A DNA stretch of 64,000 nt from positions 1-64,000 of the forward strand of contig CAIWKE010000026.1 in the NCBI GenBank assembly GCA_903913215.1, read 5' to 3'. Origin of the DNA: an uncultured Holophagaceae bacterium. Its GTDB lineage: Bacteria > Acidobacteriota > Holophagae > Holophagales > Holophagaceae. The notes under the pieces were generated by a model. That model had not been told where the DNA came from and did no database searches. It saw only the letters and a list, made by a program, of their open reading frames with translations. A program made the position numbers and the translations under genes. Shown in pieces: positions 32,879-43,895 of this stretch; position 1 is the stretch's first letter, and every line of letters starts with the position of its first letter.

Positions 32879-34990
32879 CTACTTCAGGGTCTTCCAGAGG
32901 AAGGCGTAGGTCAGGGCGTTGAAGTGCGCGGCCTGGCGGTTGTCGGCGCCGGCGCCGTGGCCACCCTCGGTGTTCTCGAAGTAGCGCACATCGCAGCCCA
33001 GCTCCTGCATCTTCGCCATCATTTTCCGCGCGTGGCCTGGGTGCACCCGGTCATCGCGCGTGGTGGTCATGAAGATCACCGGAGGGTAGGCGGTGCCCTT
33101 CTTCAGGTTGTGGTAGGGCGAGAACGTCTGAATGTAGGCCCACTCCTCGGGCTTGTCCGGGTCGCCATACTCGCCCATCCACGAGGCGCCCGCGAGCATG
33201 TGGGAGTAGTTCTTCATGTCCAGCAGGGGCACCTGGCAGACCACTGCGCCAAAGAGCTCCGGGTACTGGGTGATCATGTTGCCCACCAGGAGGCCGCCGT
33301 TGCTGCCGCCCACGCAGCCCAGGTGCTTCACAGCGGTGACCTTGCGCTTCACCAGGTCCTGGGCCACCGCGGCGAAGTCCTCGTAGGCCTTGTGGCGGTT
33401 CTGCTTCAGGGCAGCCTGGTGCCACTGGGGGCCGTACTCGCCGCCGCCGCGGATGTTGGCAACCACGAAAACGCCGCCCTCGTTGAGCCAGCCGGGGCCG
33501 CGGGTGCCGCTATAGGAAGGCACGTTGGAAACCTCGAAGCCGCCGTAGCCCGAGAGCAGGGTGGGGTGGGAGCCGTCCAGCTTGAGATTCTTCCGGGCGA
33601 CCTGGAAGTAGGGGATCCGGGTGCCATCCTTGGAGTTTGTGAAGTGCTGGGTGACCTGGAGCCCGGTGGCGTCGAAGAAGGCGGGCGAGGCCTTGAGTTT
33701 TTCCGGGGCTTGGCCGACGGTGCCGAAGAAGAGCGAGTCTGGCGTGAGGAAGTCCGCGACCTGCATGAAGTATTCGTCGGACTGATCGGCGTCCACGGCC
33801 CAGGCCGAGGCCGTGCCGATGGCAGGGGCTCCCAGGAAGGGTTCCCGCTTCCAGGCCCCGGGGCCGGGTGTGAGGACGTAGAGCTTGTTCTTCACGTCAT
33901 CCAGGAGGTTGAGGATCAGGTGGTGCCGGGTCCAGGTGTAGGACTCCAGGGAGGTGGTGGGCGTGGGTTCGAAAAGCACGGTGAACTGGCGCTCCCCGGC
34001 CATGAAGGGCTCGAAGCGCGTGGCGAGGAGGGACCCGGCCGCATAGGTCCGACCGCCCGTGGTCCAGGGCGTGCGGGGCTTCACCAGCAGCCACTCGCGG
34101 TGGACGTCGCTTTCGGCGTCATCGGGCACCTGGACCCGCTGAGTCTCGCCACCCTTGCCCAGGAGGTAGAGCTCATGGGTGAAGAAGGTGGGGCTGCGGG
34201 TGGCGAAGTTCCGCTCAAAGCCGGGCGTCGCGTCGTGATGGGCCCCGGCGGCGATATCGGTCTCCCGGCCCTCGAAGACGGTCGTGGCTGAGGCCAGGGG
34301 TGTCCCACGCTTCCAGGCCTTGGCCACCCTTGGGTAGCCCGAGGTGGTGAGGGAGCCGGGGCCGAAATCGGTGCCCACGAAGAGGGTGTCCTGGTCGATC
34401 CAGCTCAGCTGGCTCTTGGCCTGGGGCAGCTCGAAGCCGCCCGGCACGAAGGCCTTGGTCTCCACATCGAACTCCCGCACCACGGAGGCGTCCGAACCGC
34501 CCCGGGAGAGGGACAGAAGGCAACGGCGGTAACCGGGCCTGAGGAACTGGGCGCCGTGCCAGACCCAGCTTTCCTTTTCGGCGGCGCCCAGGGCGTCCAG
34601 GTCCAGGACGATGTCCCAGGCGGGCTCGGCCTTGCGGAACTCCGCCAGGGAGGTGCGGCGCCAGAGGCCCCGGGGGTGCTTGGCGTCCCGCCAGAAGTTG
34701 TAATAATACTTCCCGGCTTTGGAGATGTAGGGGATCTTGGCCTCGGAGTCGAGGATCTTGAGGATCTCGGCCTCCCGGTTTTTGTAGGCGGCCCCGCCCT
34801 CCAACTCCGCGGCGGATTCTGCGTTGCGGGCCTTCACCCAGGCCATGGCCTTTTCGCCGGTGACGTCTTCCAGCCAGGCGTGAAGGTCTGCAGTGGGGGC
34901 GGGCTTGGCGGGCATGGTGTGGATCTCCGGGAGCGCGGTCTGGCCCAGGAGGGGCAGACCCAGCGCGAACAGCAGGGACAGGGGTTTCAT
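32879..34990 (-). CDS. Prolyl oligopeptidase family serine peptidase (S9A)
   Basis: Exported peptidase of 703 residues. A signal peptide (MKPLSLLFALGLPLLGQ) leads to an N-terminal beta-propeller (about 80-430) and the alpha/beta hydrolase domain. The catalytic triad is Ser563 in GGSNGGL, Asp near 647 in TTRDDRVHP and His678 in EGGHGAG. Family members cut after proline in short peptides. The gene continues into the enoyl-CoA hydratase gene with 23 bp between, though the functions are not obviously linked. Confidence 0.93.
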   Translation of the reverse strand: MKPLSLLFALGLPLLGQTALPEIHTMPAKPAPTADLHAWLEDVTGEKAMAWVKARNAESAAELEGGAAYKNREAEILKILDSEAKIPYISKAGKYYYNFWRDAKHPRGLWRRTSLAEFRKAEPAWDIVLDLDALGAAEKESWVWHGAQFLRPGYRRCLLSLSRGGSDASVVREFDVETKAFVPGGFELPQAKSQLSWIDQDTLFVGTDFGPGSLTTSGYPRVAKAWKRGTPLASATTVFEGRETDIAAGAHHDATPGFERNFATRSPTFFTHELYLLGKGGETQRVQVPDDAESDVHREWLLVKPRTPWTTGGRTYAAGSLLATRFEPFMAGERQFTVLFEPTPTTSLESYTWTRHHLILNLLDDVKNKLYVLTPGPGAWKREPFLGAPAIGTASAWAVDADQSDEYFMQVADFLTPDSLFFGTVGQAPEKLKASPAFFDATGLQVTQHFTNSKDGTRIPYFQVARKNLKLDGSHPTLLSGYGGFEVSNVPSYSGTRGPGWLNEGGVFVVANIRGGGEYGPQWHQAALKQNRHKAYEDFAAVAQDLVKRKVTAVKHLGCVGGSNGGLLVGNMITQYPELFGAVVCQVPLLDMKNYSHMLAGASWMGEYGDPDKPEEWAYIQTFSPYHNLKKGTAYPPVIFMTTTRDDRVHPGHARKMMAKMQELGCDVRYFENTEGGHGAGADNRQAAHFNALTYAFLWKTLK

Positions 34991-35016
34991 GGATTCCTCG
35001 GCAGAGTGGGAGGGGG

Positions 35017-35757
35017 TCAGGAGGCGGAAAGCCGGGCCGCGAAGGCGCGGAATAGATCCCGGGCGGCGTCGCCGGCGGGGCCCCTGAGGGTCACAAGGTT
35101 TTCAGGATGCCACTGCACGCCGAAGACCCAACGGGCCGGATCGGGGGCCTCCAGAGCCTCCACGATGGGGCCGGTCTCGGGGTGCACTGTATCCAGGTGC
35201 CAGCCCACGGCCACCAGGTCTGGGGCCACCCGCTTCACGGCCTGGTGGTGGCGGCTGTTCACCAGGAAGACGTCCTCGCCCAGCAGGGCCCGCAGGCGAG
35301 ATTGGGGGGCCAGCTGCACCCGATGGTGCATGTCGGGATGATCTGGTGTGCCGTGTTGATGTCGGGCGGACTCGCATCCGAAGTACTCGGGCACGTCCTG
35401 GATCAGGCTGCCTCCGAGGGCCACGTTGAGGGCCTGCTCGCCCCGGCAGATGGCCAGGATGGGTAGGTTGGCTTGCCAGGCGGCCCGGATGAGGGGCAGC
35501 TCGAAGGCGTCGCGTTCGGCATCGACCTCGGCCCTGGGGTGCACGGGTTCGGAACCATCCCAGTGGCTGGGATGGATGTCATAGCCTCCTGTGAGGAGCA
35601 GGCCCGTGACCCCGACGAGGCTGGGCTGGGGCTCCCCGGGGCCCACAAGGTCGGTGAGGCCGGTCCAGCCAGCCATTTCCATGGCCGGGAGGTAATGCTT
35701 CTCCGCACCGGACTTGTTTTTGCAGCTCACCAGGAGTTTTGAGTTGTCCCTTGACAT
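35017..35757 (-). CDS. Gamma-glutamyl-GABA hydrolase-like class-I amidotransferase (C26)
   Basis: Encodes 246 residues from ATG at 35757, preceded by GAGGGA. The Cys nucleophile is in LAICRGEQALNVALGG (nucleophilic elbow) and the catalytic His and Glu are in WHPENL near the C-terminus. GLLLTGGYDIHPSHW also matches the PuuD/peptidase C26 family. These enzymes hydrolyse gamma-glutamyl amides such as gamma-glutamyl-GABA in putrescine breakdown. No other puu gene is nearby, so the substrate is uncertain. Confidence 0.85.
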   Translation of the reverse strand: MSRDNSKLLVSCKNKSGAEKHYLPAMEMAGWTGLTDLVGPGEPQPSLVGVTGLLLTGGYDIHPSHWDGSEPVHPRAEVDAERDAFELPLIRAAWQANLPILAICRGEQALNVALGGSLIQDVPEYFGCESARHQHGTPDHPDMHHRVQLAPQSRLRALLGEDVFLVNSRHHQAVKRVAPDLVAVGWHLDTVHPETGPIVEALEAPDPARWVFGVQWHPENLVTLRGPAGDAARDLFRAFAARLSAS

Positions 35758-35851
35758 GACTTTCCCTCGGCGCAAACCTCATCACCCTACCACCCCCTCA
35801 GATGGTCTGAGTTGACGGTGAAGCGGAGAGCTCCGCTGACAGGAGGACAAC

Positions 35852-36325
35852 ATGTCCGGTTCCTTGAACAAAGTCATGCTCATCGGCAACCTCGGGCGCG
35901 ATCCCGAGCTGAAGTCCACCCCTTCGGGCCAGACCGTGGCCCGGTTCTCTGTGGCCACCACCGAGAACTGGAAGAACCAGGCCGGCGAGAAGCAGTCCAA
36001 GACCGAGTGGCACAACATCGTGGTCTGGGGCAAGCAGGCCGAGATCGCTGAGAAGTACCTGCGCAAGGGCAAGCAGGTGATGATTGAGGGCCGCATCCAG
36101 TACCGCGAGTACACGGATCAGGCCGGCGTCAAGAAGACCGCCTGCGAGATCCGCTGCGACAACTTCGTCATGCTCGGCCGGGCGGACGAGGGTGGCGGCG
36201 GCCGCGACAGCAGCAGCTACGGGAGCCGCAGTGGCGGTGGCCAGGACTTCGAGGACCATGGCGCCCCCAGCCCCTCCGGGAGTGGCAGTGGTGGCAGCTT
36301 CCCCGACGACGACATCCCGTTCTGA
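35852..36325 (+). CDS. ssb: Single-stranded DNA-binding protein
   Basis: Encodes 157 residues. The OB fold (about 1-108) starts MSGSLNKVMLIGNLGRDPEL and contains FSVATTENWKN. A Gly/Ser-rich linker follows, and the acidic tip DDDIPF is the docking peptide for replication and repair partners. ATG is preceded by AGGAGG. SSB coats single-stranded DNA in replication and repair. The length and tip are typical for a chromosomal copy. Confidence 0.96.
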   Translation: MSGSLNKVMLIGNLGRDPELKSTPSGQTVARFSVATTENWKNQAGEKQSKTEWHNIVVWGKQAEIAEKYLRKGKQVMIEGRIQYREYTDQAGVKKTACEIRCDNFVMLGRADEGGGGRDSSSYGSRSGGGQDFEDHGAPSPSGSGSGGSFPDDDIPF

Positions 36326-36358
36326 TTGGGGTTTGTTCCGCCGCTGAGTGTGGCACGG

Positions 36359-36393
36359 CTTCAAAACGGCGCCCAAAAGGCGCCGTTTTGAAG
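36359..36393. terminator. Perfect 15-bp stem-loop after ssb
   Basis: CTTCAAAACGGCGCC (36359-36373), loop CAAAA, GGCGCCGTTTTGAAG (36379-36393). The A-run on one arm and T-run on the other suit a terminator on either strand. It lies 33 bp after the ssb stop. Confidence 0.8.
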
Positions 36394-36414
36394 TCATGGA
36401 CAGATTTCAAAATA

Positions 36415-36461
36415 GGCGGCGAAGCCGCCCCTGCAAATCGTGCCCGCAAGGCGCGATTTGC
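36415..36461. repeat. Two more hairpins after ssb
   Basis: GGCGGC-GAA-GCCGCC at 36415-36429, then a 12-bp stem with one mismatch (36433-36444 with 36450-36461, loop CGCAA). With the ssb terminator they form three hairpins in a row in the 209-bp gap before the ABC-F gene. Confidence 0.5.
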
Positions 36462-36534
36462 AAGGCAGTCCCTACGAGAACACCCCTCGGAATCCCCCGA
36501 AAACTAAGGTAGAATATACGGTTCGGGAGATTCC

Positions 36535-38160
36535 ATGCTTGCTGTACAGAATGTCACCATGCGCTACGGCTCGAAGATCCTGTTCGAGGATGTGACCACG
36601 ACTTTCAATCCGGGGCGACGCTACGGTCTCACGGGACCCAACGGCTCGGGCAAGTCCACGTTCATGAAGATCCTCTCGGGCGAGCTCGAGCAGCAGATGG
36701 GCAATGTGATCCGCCCCCGCAAAATGGGCATCCTGCGCCAGGACCAGTTCGCCTTCGACGAATTCCGGGTCATCGACACGGTGATCATGGGCAATGCAGG
36801 CCTCTGGAAGGCCCTGCAGGAGCGGGACGCCATCTACGACAAGGCGGAGATGACCGACGAGGACGGCATGCGGGTGGCCGAACTGGAGGGCGTCGTGGCC
36901 GACGAGGATGGCTACACCGCCGAGAGCGATGCGGCCGTGCTGCTGGCCGGCCTGGGTATCCCCGAGGAACTGCATGACCGCAAGATGAGCGAGCTGCAGG
37001 GCGGCCAGAAGGTCCGCGTGCTGCTCTCCCAGGCCCTCTTCGGCGACCCCGGCTGCCTGCTGCTGGACGAGCCCACCAACCACCTGGATCTCGACTCCAT
37101 CCACTGGCTGGAGGAGTTCCTCATCCGGTACAAGGGCACCGTGGTGGTGATCTCCCACGATCGCCACTTCCTGAACAACGTCTGCACTCACATCGCCGAC
37201 ATCGACTACCAGACGATCATCCAGTACACGGGTGGCTACGACGATATGGTCATGGCCAAGATCCAGGTGCGCAGCCGTATCGAGTCCGACAACGCCCAGC
37301 GCGAAAAGAAGATCGACCAGCTGAACGAGTTCATCCAGCGCTTCGCCGCGGGCACCCGCAGCAGCCAGGTGAACAGCCGCCGCAAGGAAGTGGAACGCCT
37401 CCAGCCCAGCGACCTGGCACGCAGCAACATCCAGCGCCCCTTCATCAAGTTCAACCAGGCCAAGCCGGGGGGCCGCTACGCCCTGGAGTTCGAGGGTGTC
37501 AAGAAGGGCTACGACACGGACAAGTCCGGCAAGGGCGGCCGTCAGGAGGTCATCAAGGGCTTCTCGGCCATGGTGCAGCGCGGCGAGAAGATCGCTCTCC
37601 TGGGCCGCAACGGCATCGGCAAGACCACGCTCCTCAACGCCCTACTGGCCAATGCGCCCCAGGTCACCGAGCTGAACCTGAAGCTGGACGGGGGCGAGGT
37701 GAAGTGGGGCCACGATGCCAACGTGGGCTACTTCTCCCAGGATTTCGCCGAGAGCATCCCCAAGGGCTACGAGCTGGTCACCTGGCTGCATCAGTTCGAT
37801 CCCGAGGCCACCAAGGAGCAGATCCGCGGCGTCATGGGCCAGATGCTCTTCCGGGGTGAAGAGGGCAACAAGATGACTGAGGTGCTCAGCGGTGGTGAGT
37901 CCTGCCGCCTGCTCTTCTGCAAGCTCATGCTGCAGAAGCCCAACATCCTGGTGCTCGACGAGCCCACCAACCACCTGGACCTGGAGGCGGTCATCGCCCT
38001 CAACGATGCGCTCCAGCGCTACGAAGGCACCATCCTGCTGGTGACCCATGACGAGGACATCATCGACGAGGTGGCCACCCGCATCTGGCACCTTACGGAC
38101 GATGGCATCGAGGATTTCAAGGGCAACTACTCGGAATACAACGCGCCGACGGGACGCTGA
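36535..38160 (+). CDS. ABC-F family ATPase, YbiT-like
   Basis: Cytoplasmic twin-ATPase protein of 541 residues with no membrane domain. First cassette: Walker A TGPNGSGKST, signature LQGGQK, Walker B LLLDEPTNHLD. Second cassette: LGRNGIGKTT, LSGGES, LVLDEPTNHLD. The interdomain linker (about 240-320) carries the Arg/Lys-rich hairpin of the family, and residue patterns (MLAVQNVTMRYG start) fit the YbiT group. ABC-F proteins act on stalled or drug-bound ribosomes. This paralogue group has no single proven role. Confidence 0.92.
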   Translation: MLAVQNVTMRYGSKILFEDVTTTFNPGRRYGLTGPNGSGKSTFMKILSGELEQQMGNVIRPRKMGILRQDQFAFDEFRVIDTVIMGNAGLWKALQERDAIYDKAEMTDEDGMRVAELEGVVADEDGYTAESDAAVLLAGLGIPEELHDRKMSELQGGQKVRVLLSQALFGDPGCLLLDEPTNHLDLDSIHWLEEFLIRYKGTVVVISHDRHFLNNVCTHIADIDYQTIIQYTGGYDDMVMAKIQVRSRIESDNAQREKKIDQLNEFIQRFAAGTRSSQVNSRRKEVERLQPSDLARSNIQRPFIKFNQAKPGGRYALEFEGVKKGYDTDKSGKGGRQEVIKGFSAMVQRGEKIALLGRNGIGKTTLLNALLANAPQVTELNLKLDGGEVKWGHDANVGYFSQDFAESIPKGYELVTWLHQFDPEATKEQIRGVMGQMLFRGEEGNKMTEVLSGGESCRLLFCKLMLQKPNILVLDEPTNHLDLEAVIALNDALQRYEGTILLVTHDEDIIDEVATRIWHLTDDGIEDFKGNYSEYNAPTGR

Positions 38161-38219
38161 GACGGACTCCAAGATCGCTTGGCAATTTTGGAGTGGGGAA
38201 AAGGTATGAGGGGTGGGGC

Positions 38220-38247
38220 TTGCCTAGGCTTCGGATCCTATTATATT
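38220..38247 (+). promoter_or_regulatory. Probable promoter of the hybrid kinase gene
   Basis: TTGCCT (38220-38225) and TATATT (38242-38247) with 16 bp between, 41 bp before the kinase start. The region lies in an AT-rich patch. Confidence 0.4.
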
Positions 38248-38288
38248 GAGATGGAGTCTTATTATTCGGGGCTCTGTGGGGAGTCTAC

Positions 38289-39902
<1,614 letters not shown>

Positions 39903-39944
39903 GGCGCCAATATCGCTTTGCAATTATGGTGTGAGAAGAAGACT

Positions 39945-40691
39945 TCAGGCGGGTTCGGGAGCCGCCTGAAGGAGCATCCGCAGCACTTCTTCGGCCACCA
40001 TGAGGCCGACGATGGCGGGCATGTAGGAGATGGTGCCCACAGGGCGTCGGGCACGGCCGGGACCGCGGTGGGGCTCGATGTCCAGGGGGTTGGCCGGGCG
40101 CTTGTTGTCGGCGGGCTCCAGGGAATAGACGCAGCGGATGCCCTCGGTGATGCCCACCTTGCGGAGCTCCTTGCGGACGCGGGCCGCCAGGGGGCAGTTG
40201 CGGGTCTCGCTGAGGTCGCCCACGAAGAGCTGGCTGCTGTCTGTGCGGCCGCCGGCCCCCATCGCCGTGAGCATGGGCAGGCCGCTTTCATGGGCCGTGC
40301 GCATGAGAGCCACCTTGCAGGTCAGAGAGTCGATGGCGTCCACGATGACGTCGGGACGCGGCTCCAGCAGCTCCGGCAGAGTGTCCGTGTGAATGAAGGT
40401 GACGCGGGGTTCTACCTCGCAGTCGGGATTGATATCCCGCACCCGGGCCGCAGCCACTTCGGCCTTGGGTTGGCCCAAGGTGGAGCGCAGGGCGAAGAGC
40501 TGCCGGTTCAGGTTGCTGGGGCCTACGACATCGTGGTCCACCAGCCGCAGGTGCCCTACACCGGCGCGGGCCAGGGCCTCTACAGCGAAGGAGCCCACCC
40601 CGCCCAGGCCGAACACTGTGACCCGGGCTGCGCGGAAGCGCTCCAGGGCCGCCTCGCCGAGCAGCAGCTCACTGCGGGAATACCACCTCAT
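39945..40691 (-). CDS. tcdA: tRNA threonylcarbamoyladenosine dehydratase (ThiF/MoeB fold)
   Basis: Adenylating enzyme that cyclises t6A in tRNA to ct6A, 248 residues. The nucleotide loop is VFGLGGVGSFAVEAL, followed by the LVDHDVVGPSNLNRQ segment that defines the TcdA/YgdL group. Start ATG at 40691 overlaps the tatD stop by 4 bp. An in-frame upstream codon would place the start inside tatD. The alternative is another E1-like enzyme, but the sequence between 20 and 60 fits TcdA best. Confidence 0.88.
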   Translation of the reverse strand: MRWYSRSELLLGEAALERFRAARVTVFGLGGVGSFAVEALARAGVGHLRLVDHDVVGPSNLNRQLFALRSTLGQPKAEVAAARVRDINPDCEVEPRVTFIHTDTLPELLEPRPDVIVDAIDSLTCKVALMRTAHESGLPMLTAMGAGGRTDSSQLFVGDLSETRNCPLAARVRKELRKVGITEGIRCVYSLEPADNKRPANPLDIEPHRGPGRARRPVGTISYMPAIVGLMVAEEVLRMLLQAAPEPA

Positions 40692-41380
40692 GCCAGCAAC
40701 TCCTTGAAACACCGCTGGCCATTCTCCCAGGTCTGGGCCGCCAGATCCTCTGCGGTTCCGCCCAGGAGGGCTGCGGCGCCCGCGATCACGGTCGCCAGTT
40801 CCCCCCGGCCATCGGTTTCCAGCAACAGATGGTCAGGGTGCACGGCCCGCAGGGCCTCGCCCAGGGCAGCGCGTTCAGGCTTCAGCAGATCCCCGGAAAA
40901 AGAGAGGAAGACCCCCAAGGAATGGAGCGAACGGGCCACCTCGGGACTGCCGGAAAAGGCATGGACCAGGGCTCCCGCGGGCGGGACACCCTCCTCCCGG
41001 AGCAGGTCCAGCAGGGGCCCCCAGGCCCGGACCACGTGCATGGCCACAGGGCGGTGGAGCCTGTGCGCCAGGCGCAGCTGGTGGCGGAAGGCCGTTATTT
41101 GGACTCCGCGGTCGGTGGCCTTGCGGGAGAAGTCCAGGCCGCACTCCCCGAGGCCGGCCGGGTGATCCTGCAGGAGGCTCTCCAGGCGTCCCAGCCAGCC
41201 CGGCGCTGCCTCCGCCACGAACCAGGGATGCAGGCCAAGCATGGGCAGGGCCTGGCGCTCAGAAGCTGCGTGGGCCAGCACGGCCTCCCAGTCGCCCTCA
41301 GAGGTTCCGCACACCACGCGCAGCAGGTCCGGCGACCGGGGTTGATCCAAGTGGCTGTGGGCATCAAAGCGGAGTGACAT
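40688..41380 (-). CDS. TatD family metal-dependent hydrolase
   Basis: Encodes 230 residues from ATG at 41380. The metal-binding HSHLD motif (residues 7-11) opens the TIM barrel. GECGLDFSR provides the conserved Glu, HAFSG the later His and LLETDGRGE the late Asp. Family members are DNases or deacylases of D-aminoacyl-tRNA. This copy is shorter than the usual 250-265 residues. It is co-translated with tcdA. Confidence 0.82.
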   Translation of the reverse strand: MSLRFDAHSHLDQPRSPDLLRVVCGTSEGDWEAVLAHAASERQALPMLGLHPWFVAEAAPGWLGRLESLLQDHPAGLGECGLDFSRKATDRGVQITAFRHQLRLAHRLHRPVAMHVVRAWGPLLDLLREEGVPPAGALVHAFSGSPEVARSLHSLGVFLSFSGDLLKPERAALGEALRAVHPDHLLLETDGRGELATVIAGAAALLGGTAEDLAAQTWENGQRCFKELLA

Positions 41381-41565
41381 GGGCAGGGTGCCTAAGATTT
41401 CGTTGCGGCCTGAGCCTGGGAGCATGGGAAGGGAGGCCAGGATGGATGTTTAGCATCCTGCCACCAAAGGGGCGAGGGGCGCCGCAATCTAAAAGGCTTT
41501 GCTGCCTATTGGGCACAGAATTTAGACTTATCCGAACCTGCCTTATCGTGTCCCACGGAGCCCCC

Positions 41566-42531
41566 ATGCTGAGAGCCCCCATCACCATGCTGTTGTCCGC
41601 GCTGCTGGCCGCCCAGGCGCCGGCCCCCGTGAAGGCACCAGTTCCGGCTGCGGGCAAGCCCAGCCAGCCCAAGCAGGACATGGTTCTGGCCAAGCTGGGA
41701 ACGAAGATCATCCTGCAATCAGATTTCGACACCTTCCTCCGCCTGGTCTTCGCCGAGCAGCAGCGACAGCAGATGAGCGCTGCGCCTGGAGCCCTGGAGC
41801 GGGTACGGGCCGGTTTCCTCGACTCTCTGGTCATGGCCGCCAAGGCCCGGAAGGAGGGCCTGGATAAGACTGCTGACGTCAAAAAACAAATGGAATATGC
41901 GGGCATCCGCGTGCTCGCCACGACCCTTGCGGAGGGGCACAAGGAGGAGCTGAAGGCTCAGTCCGAGGTCCAGGATTCAGACTTGAAGGCCTACTACGAG
42001 AAGCACCCTGAGCAGTTCCAGGCCAAGTCCTCCTTCAGCGCCCGTCACATCCTCATCTCCACCAAGGGCTCCCAGCCCGGCACCAAAGGGCTCAGCGATG
42101 AGGAGGCCCTGGCCAGGGCGGCCCAGGCCATGGCGGAACTGAAAGCGGGGAAATCATGGCTGGAGGTGGCAAAGCAGTATTCCGATGACCCCGGGAGCAA
42201 GGACAACGGTGGGCTCTATGAAAACGTCCCCTATGGACGCTTCGTACCGGCCTTCGACGAGGCGGTGCGCAAGCAGGAACTCGGCAAGCCGGGCGAGGCC
42301 GTCAAGTCCAGTTTCGGCTATCACATCATTCAGGTGGAGACGCGTGGCGAGGCCGGGGCCCAACCTTTCGACACAGTGAAAGAGCAGGTCCGCCAAAAGG
42401 CGGCGGCCCAGAAGCTCGAGGAGGTACGCAAGGCCTTCCTGGAAGCCTGCCGGAAGGAGGTGGGCTTCGAGGAAGTGGTCCACAACGCCGAGCCAGCCAT
42501 TAAGGCCCAGGCACCCCATTCGGCACACTGA
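41566..42531 (+). CDS. Parvulin-type peptidyl-prolyl isomerase, periplasmic
   Basis: Encodes 321 residues from ATG at 41566, preceded by GGAG. A short signal peptide (ITMLLSALLAAQAP) is followed by a Pro/Ala linker, a helical chaperone region (about 45-155) and the parvulin domain (about 160-265) with FSARHILIST, the KQYSDDPGSKDNGGLYE motif and GYHIIQV. It probably folds outer-membrane proteins, as SurA or PpiD do. It begins after a 140-bp gap from the divergent tatD gene. Confidence 0.88.
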   Translation: MLRAPITMLLSALLAAQAPAPVKAPVPAAGKPSQPKQDMVLAKLGTKIILQSDFDTFLRLVFAEQQRQQMSAAPGALERVRAGFLDSLVMAAKARKEGLDKTADVKKQMEYAGIRVLATTLAEGHKEELKAQSEVQDSDLKAYYEKHPEQFQAKSSFSARHILISTKGSQPGTKGLSDEEALARAAQAMAELKAGKSWLEVAKQYSDDPGSKDNGGLYENVPYGRFVPAFDEAVRKQELGKPGEAVKSSFGYHIIQVETRGEAGAQPFDTVKEQVRQKAAAQKLEEVRKAFLEACRKEVGFEEVVHNAEPAIKAQAPHSAH

Positions 42532-43040
42532 CAAGAATCAGTTTTCCGATGCGCCACTCAAACCGTGGGGAAGCCCCGCAGTGAGAACCATGGATCCAGA
42601 GGGCGCTGAGGAAGTGCGGCTGTCGAAGGACGCCTTCCTTTCATTGAGGATATTTCGGTCTTCAGGTTGCAGATCACCTCGCGACACGCTGGTTGGTTGC
42701 AAAATACAGATGCATTGAGACTGATCGGGAGTAGGAAGGCCTTCTTTTCAGGCCGCTTGGCTCAAAAAAAACCGCTTAGCCAGGCTGTTTTCTCGCCTGC
42801 ACCGAGCCAAATCCCCTGCGCATGTATGGAAGATCTCCGGAGCCGCGGGCAACAGGCGTCGGTTCGAGCGCTGACTCGGCACGATCCTTGAACTGATCGC
42901 CCATCACCTCTGCTCCAGTGCGCCCGTTGTGGGCCATGTTCGCAACCACTGTGCTTGCCTGTGCTTTCTCGGCCTCTTCGCCGAATGGGCTCAACTTTTT
43001 ATCCCCACCCCACTGGACGCATAGTCCTAAGGAGAACTGC
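42532..43040. other. Gene-poor interval
   Basis: 509 bp with no convincing gene. A minus-strand frame (42776-43120) reads partly antisense to the next gene and has no recognisable motif. A run of eight A residues at 42765-42772 lies between CCGCTTGGCT and CCGCTTAGCC, a 10-bp near-repeat. A small RNA here cannot be excluded. Confidence 0.3.
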
Positions 43041-43670
43041 ATGGGTTCCATCAAACTTTCGTTCAGCATGATCTGGGGCGGCGCGCTCCTCAGCATGGGT
43101 GCCCTCCTCGTCGGCACCACGCTCGTCGCTGGCGAGACCCCTACTCCGGCTCAAAGGCGGACTGTCGTCTCCGGGAGTCCCCAGGTCTTGACCTTGAATG
43201 ACTTGGTTTCCGTGGGCCACTGTGACTGGGTGGCACAGCATCACTCTAATGCCGCGCTCCAGTCGGCCCACGGTCAGCACCTCGCTGCCGCCCACGATTA
43301 TCTGAGAGCCATAGCCAGCAAGAATGCCACCTCGATCGATGACGCTCGCCTGGTGCTGAACTCCGCCGCTCGAGCGTGCAGTGCAAGTCCTTCAGGTCCT
43401 GCGGAGGGGGGGCCTTCAAAGCCAAGCGCTTCCACCACGTCTTCGACAAGCGCACCAGCTGCTAGTCCTGTACCAACTGCAGCTCCGAAACCAGCTGCAG
43501 TCCAGACCCCCACCGCTGAGCAAAAGCCGACTCCTGCGCAAAAACCGACTCCCTCAACGGAGCCCACCCACAAAAAGCCCAAGGCCGAACCCAAGGTGGG
43601 GATGACCCACAAACCCGGTGAGGCCAAGCCCGGCAAGCCCTCTGGGCCAGGAACCACGCCGAAGCAATAG
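43041..43670 (+). CDS. Exported Pro/Lys/Thr-rich protein, unknown function
   Basis: Encodes 209 residues from ATG at 43041 with AAGGAG upstream. A hydrophobic N-terminal segment (SMIWGGALLSMGALLVGTTLVA) is a signal peptide or anchor. A short helical region (about 55-110) with HCDWVAQHHSNAALQSAHG comes next, then a long disordered tail in which TPAQKPTP-like units repeat. The tail is Pro/Lys-rich and would bind a negatively charged surface. I recognise no family. It precedes tRNA-Arg on the opposite strand. Confidence 0.6.
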   Translation: MGSIKLSFSMIWGGALLSMGALLVGTTLVAGETPTPAQRRTVVSGSPQVLTLNDLVSVGHCDWVAQHHSNAALQSAHGQHLAAAHDYLRAIASKNATSIDDARLVLNSAARACSASPSGPAEGGPSKPSASTTSSTSAPAASPVPTAAPKPAAVQTPTAEQKPTPAQKPTPSTEPTHKKPKAEPKVGMTHKPGEAKPGKPSGPGTTPKQ

Positions 43671-43747
43671 CGAAGGAAAACCTTAGCTGGTCCTTCTGGC
43701 AGGAAGCGCTGAAACCCAAGTCATAGTTGAGTTTCAGTGCTTCCAGC

Positions 43748-43823
43748 TGGTGGTCCCGGCGGGAATTGAACCCACGACCTACCGCTTAGGAGGCGGTCGC
43801 TCTATCCGCTGAGCTACGGGACC
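43748..43823 (-). tRNA. tRNA-Arg (anticodon CCT)
   Basis: The minus strand folds as a full cloverleaf: acceptor GGTCCCG/CGGGACC, D-arm GCTCAGCGGATAGAGC, anticodon arm ACCGC-CTCCTAA-GCGGT with anticodon CCT (reads AGG), and T-arm with GTTCAATTC. The discriminator is A and the CCA end is encoded. Length is 76 nt. Confidence 0.96.
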
Positions 43824-43895
43824 ATGCGGCAACAGGTTTCATTCTAGCCTGAGGCGCGGCAATTCTTGAGATGATGGAATCCACTCGAGGTATTC

